Made by a program: the position numbers and the translations under genes. The notes beneath the pieces were generated by a model. It made no database searches and was not told where the DNA came from. It worked only from the letters and a program-made list of their open reading frames with translations. Shown piece after piece: positions 62,761-64,000 of a stretch of 64,000 bases of DNA. The stretch is taken from positions 186,001 to 250,000 of the forward strand of contig NZ_JANLNM010000006.1 in NCBI RefSeq assembly GCF_024701975.1, read 5' to 3'. The stretch comes from Variovorax sp. ZS18.2.2. GTDB lineage: Bacteria; Pseudomonadota; Gammaproteobacteria; Burkholderiales; Burkholderiaceae_C. Every line of letters begins with the position of its first letter. Position 1 is the stretch's first letter.

Positions 62761-64000
62761 TCAGCCGCGCATCAGCGCCTCGATCTCATCCGCCTTCACC
62801 GGCACGCCACGCGAAATGAGTTCGCAGCCGGTGGCCGTGACGATCGCGTCGTCCTCGATGCGGATGCCGATGTTGTGGAACTGTTCGGGCACGCCATCAG
62901 CGGGCCGCACGTAGATGCCAGGCTCAAGCGTCAGCACCATGCCGGGCTGCAGGATGCGGCTGGGGCGGTTCTTGATGACCTCGTTCGAGAGCGGATCCTT
63001 CCGCTCGCTCACTTCGCCCACCTGCGTGGGCTCCACGTAGCTGCCGCAGTCGTGCACGTCCATGCCGAGCCAGTGGCCAGTGCGGTGCATGTAGAACTGG
63101 AAGTAGGCGCGCGAATCGATCACGTCGTCCACGCTGCCGACCTTGTTCTTGTCGAGCAGGCCGAAGTCGAGCATGCCCTGCGCCAGCACCCGCACCGCGG
63201 CGTCGTGCGGGTCGGTGAAGCGGTTGCCGGCCTTGGTGGCGGCCGCCGATGCGTCCTGGCTCGCGAGCACCAGGTCGTACAGCGCGCGCTGCGGCCCGGT
63301 GAACTTGCCGTCGGCCGGGAAGGTGCGCGTGATGTCGCTCGCGTAGCCGTCGAGCTCGCAGCCTGCGTCGATCAGCACCAGCTCGCCCTGGCGCAGCGGC
63401 GCGGCGTCGGCGCGGTAGTGCAGCACGCAGGCGTTGGCGCCAGCCGCGACGATGGAGTAGTACGCCGGGTACTGCGAGCCGCCGAAGCGGAATTCGTGCA
63501 GTAGCTCGGCATCCAGGTGGTACTCGCGCACGTCCTTGCCTTCGCGCAGCATGCGGGACGACAGCTGCATCGCGCGGATGTGCGCCCGGGCGCTGATCTG
63601 CGCGGCGCGCCGCATGATGTCCTGCTCGTGCGCGTCCTTCACGAGGCGCATCTCGTCGAGCGGGCCGCACAGGTCGCGCTGCTCCTCGGGGCACAGCGCG
63701 CCGTAGCGCACGCGCGCGCGCACCGATTGCAGCCAGCCGTCGATGCGGGTCTCCAGCCCCTTGTGGATCGCGAACGGAAACCACACGGTCGAGCGGTTCT
63801 CCAGCAGCTTGGGCAGCTTGGCGTCGAGGTCGGCCGCCGAGAAGGCTTCGTCGACACCGAGCGCCGCGGGTGCGGCTTCGGGGCCGAGGCGGTAGCCGTC
63901 CCAGATCTCGCGCTCCAGGTCCTTGGGCGCGCAGAACAGCGTGGCGCGGCCGTCGCCCGCCAGCACCAGCCACGCGTTCGGCTCGGTGAATCCGGTCAGG
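62761..64000 (-). CDS. pepP: Xaa-Pro aminopeptidase PepP (5' end beyond the window)
   Basis: Removes N-terminal residues preceding proline. The visible 413 residues contain the end of the N-terminal domain (LTGFTEPNAWLVLAGDGRAT at the edge). The catalytic pita-bread domain carries all five metal ligands: two Asp in LIDAGCELDGYASDITRTFP, His in HRTGHWLGMDVHD, Glu in LTLEPGIYV and Glu in IGIRIEDDAIV. The frame is open through the right edge, so the real start lies beyond 64000; the GTG at 63966 is an internal Val, not the start. It converges with DUF3325. Confidence 0.95.
   Translation of the reverse strand, partial: LTGFTEPNAWLVLAGDGRATLFCAPKDLEREIWDGYRLGPEAAPAALGVDEAFSAADLDAKLPKLLENRSTVWFPFAIHKGLETRIDGWLQSVRARVRYGALCPEEQRDLCGPLDEMRLVKDAHEQDIMRRAAQISARAHIRAMQLSSRMLREGKDVREYHLDAELLHEFRFGGSQYPAYYSIVAAGANACVLHYRADAAPLRQGELVLIDAGCELDGYASDITRTFPADGKFTGPQRALYDLVLASQDASAAATKAGNRFTDPHDAAVRVLAQGMLDFGLLDKNKVGSVDDVIDSRAYFQFYMHRTGHWLGMDVHDCGSYVEPTQVGEVSERKDPLSNEVIKNRPSRILQPGMVLTLEPGIYVRPADGVPEQFHNIGIRIEDDAIVTATGCELISRGVPVKADEIEALMRG

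Overview
The window is a high-GC bacterial chromosome segment carrying the replication-origin neighbourhood of a betaproteobacterium. The order gyrB-dnaN-dnaA on the minus strand facing away from rpmH-rnpA-yidD-yidC-mnmE on the plus strand, the block kefB-like/kdsD/kdsC/lptC, the metX-metW pair, and the protein style (Ala/Arg-rich, strong GC third-position bias) point to Burkholderiales, family Comamonadaceae. Variovorax is my best guess; this is an inference from gene content, not a database match.

Layout. 0-12.5 kb: a LysR regulator, gyrB, dnaN and dnaA, an intergenic origin candidate with DnaA boxes, then the ribosomal protein L34/RNase P/membrane insertase/tRNA-modification run, a CNB-fold protein and a zinc-ribbon membrane protein. 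12.5-17.6 kb: a K+/H+ antiporter-type protein on the minus strand and the divergent LPS group kdsD-kdsC-lptC plus a short-chain dehydrogenase. 17.7-24 kb: a glycine-rich RRM protein, a predicted Mn-sensing riboswitch in front of a UPF0016 cation exporter, a predicted SAM-II riboswitch plus terminator in front of metX-metW, an IMPACT-family protein, a voltage-gated-like ion channel, a bactofilin and a DUF72 protein. 24-31.8 kb: two M20-type hydrolases, an alpha/beta hydrolase, an MFS transporter, a YidB-like protein, rsmE and amgK. 32-36.9 kb: lptD-surA-rsmA (no pdxA in between). 37-40.6 kb: a secreted guanyl-type ribonuclease with its barstar-type inhibitor, and the malic enzyme maeB.

40.7-48.8 kb is the most unusual region. 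It holds an SPFH/SHOCT protein, a double zinc-ribbon membrane protein (DUF4178-like), a DUF350 membrane protein and a membrane-embedded spermidine-synthase-like enzyme. These are followed at once by a second tightly overlapped cassette: a Tat/lipoprotein flavin oxidoreductase, a saccharopine-dehydrogenase-like protein, a DoxX-like protein and a DUF2269-type membrane protein. Neither cassette has a defined function that I know of.

48.9-57.4 kb: a 2005-residue alpha-2-macroglobulin with an intact thioester motif, coupled to the penicillin-binding protein pbpC. Two inverted copies of a REP-like palindrome flank the pbpC start, and one of them is translated into its N-terminus. 57.4-64 kb: an esterase-like phytase-family protein, a divergent quinone oxidoreductase/HxlR regulator pair with three direct repeats between them, a Fur-box-led DUF3649-PepSY-DUF3325 iron-uptake operon, and pepP cut by the right edge.

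No rRNA, tRNA, CRISPR array, transposase or prophage gene was seen. Regulation is mostly inferred from leader RNAs, inverted repeats and operon spacing. All family names come from motif recognition by eye.
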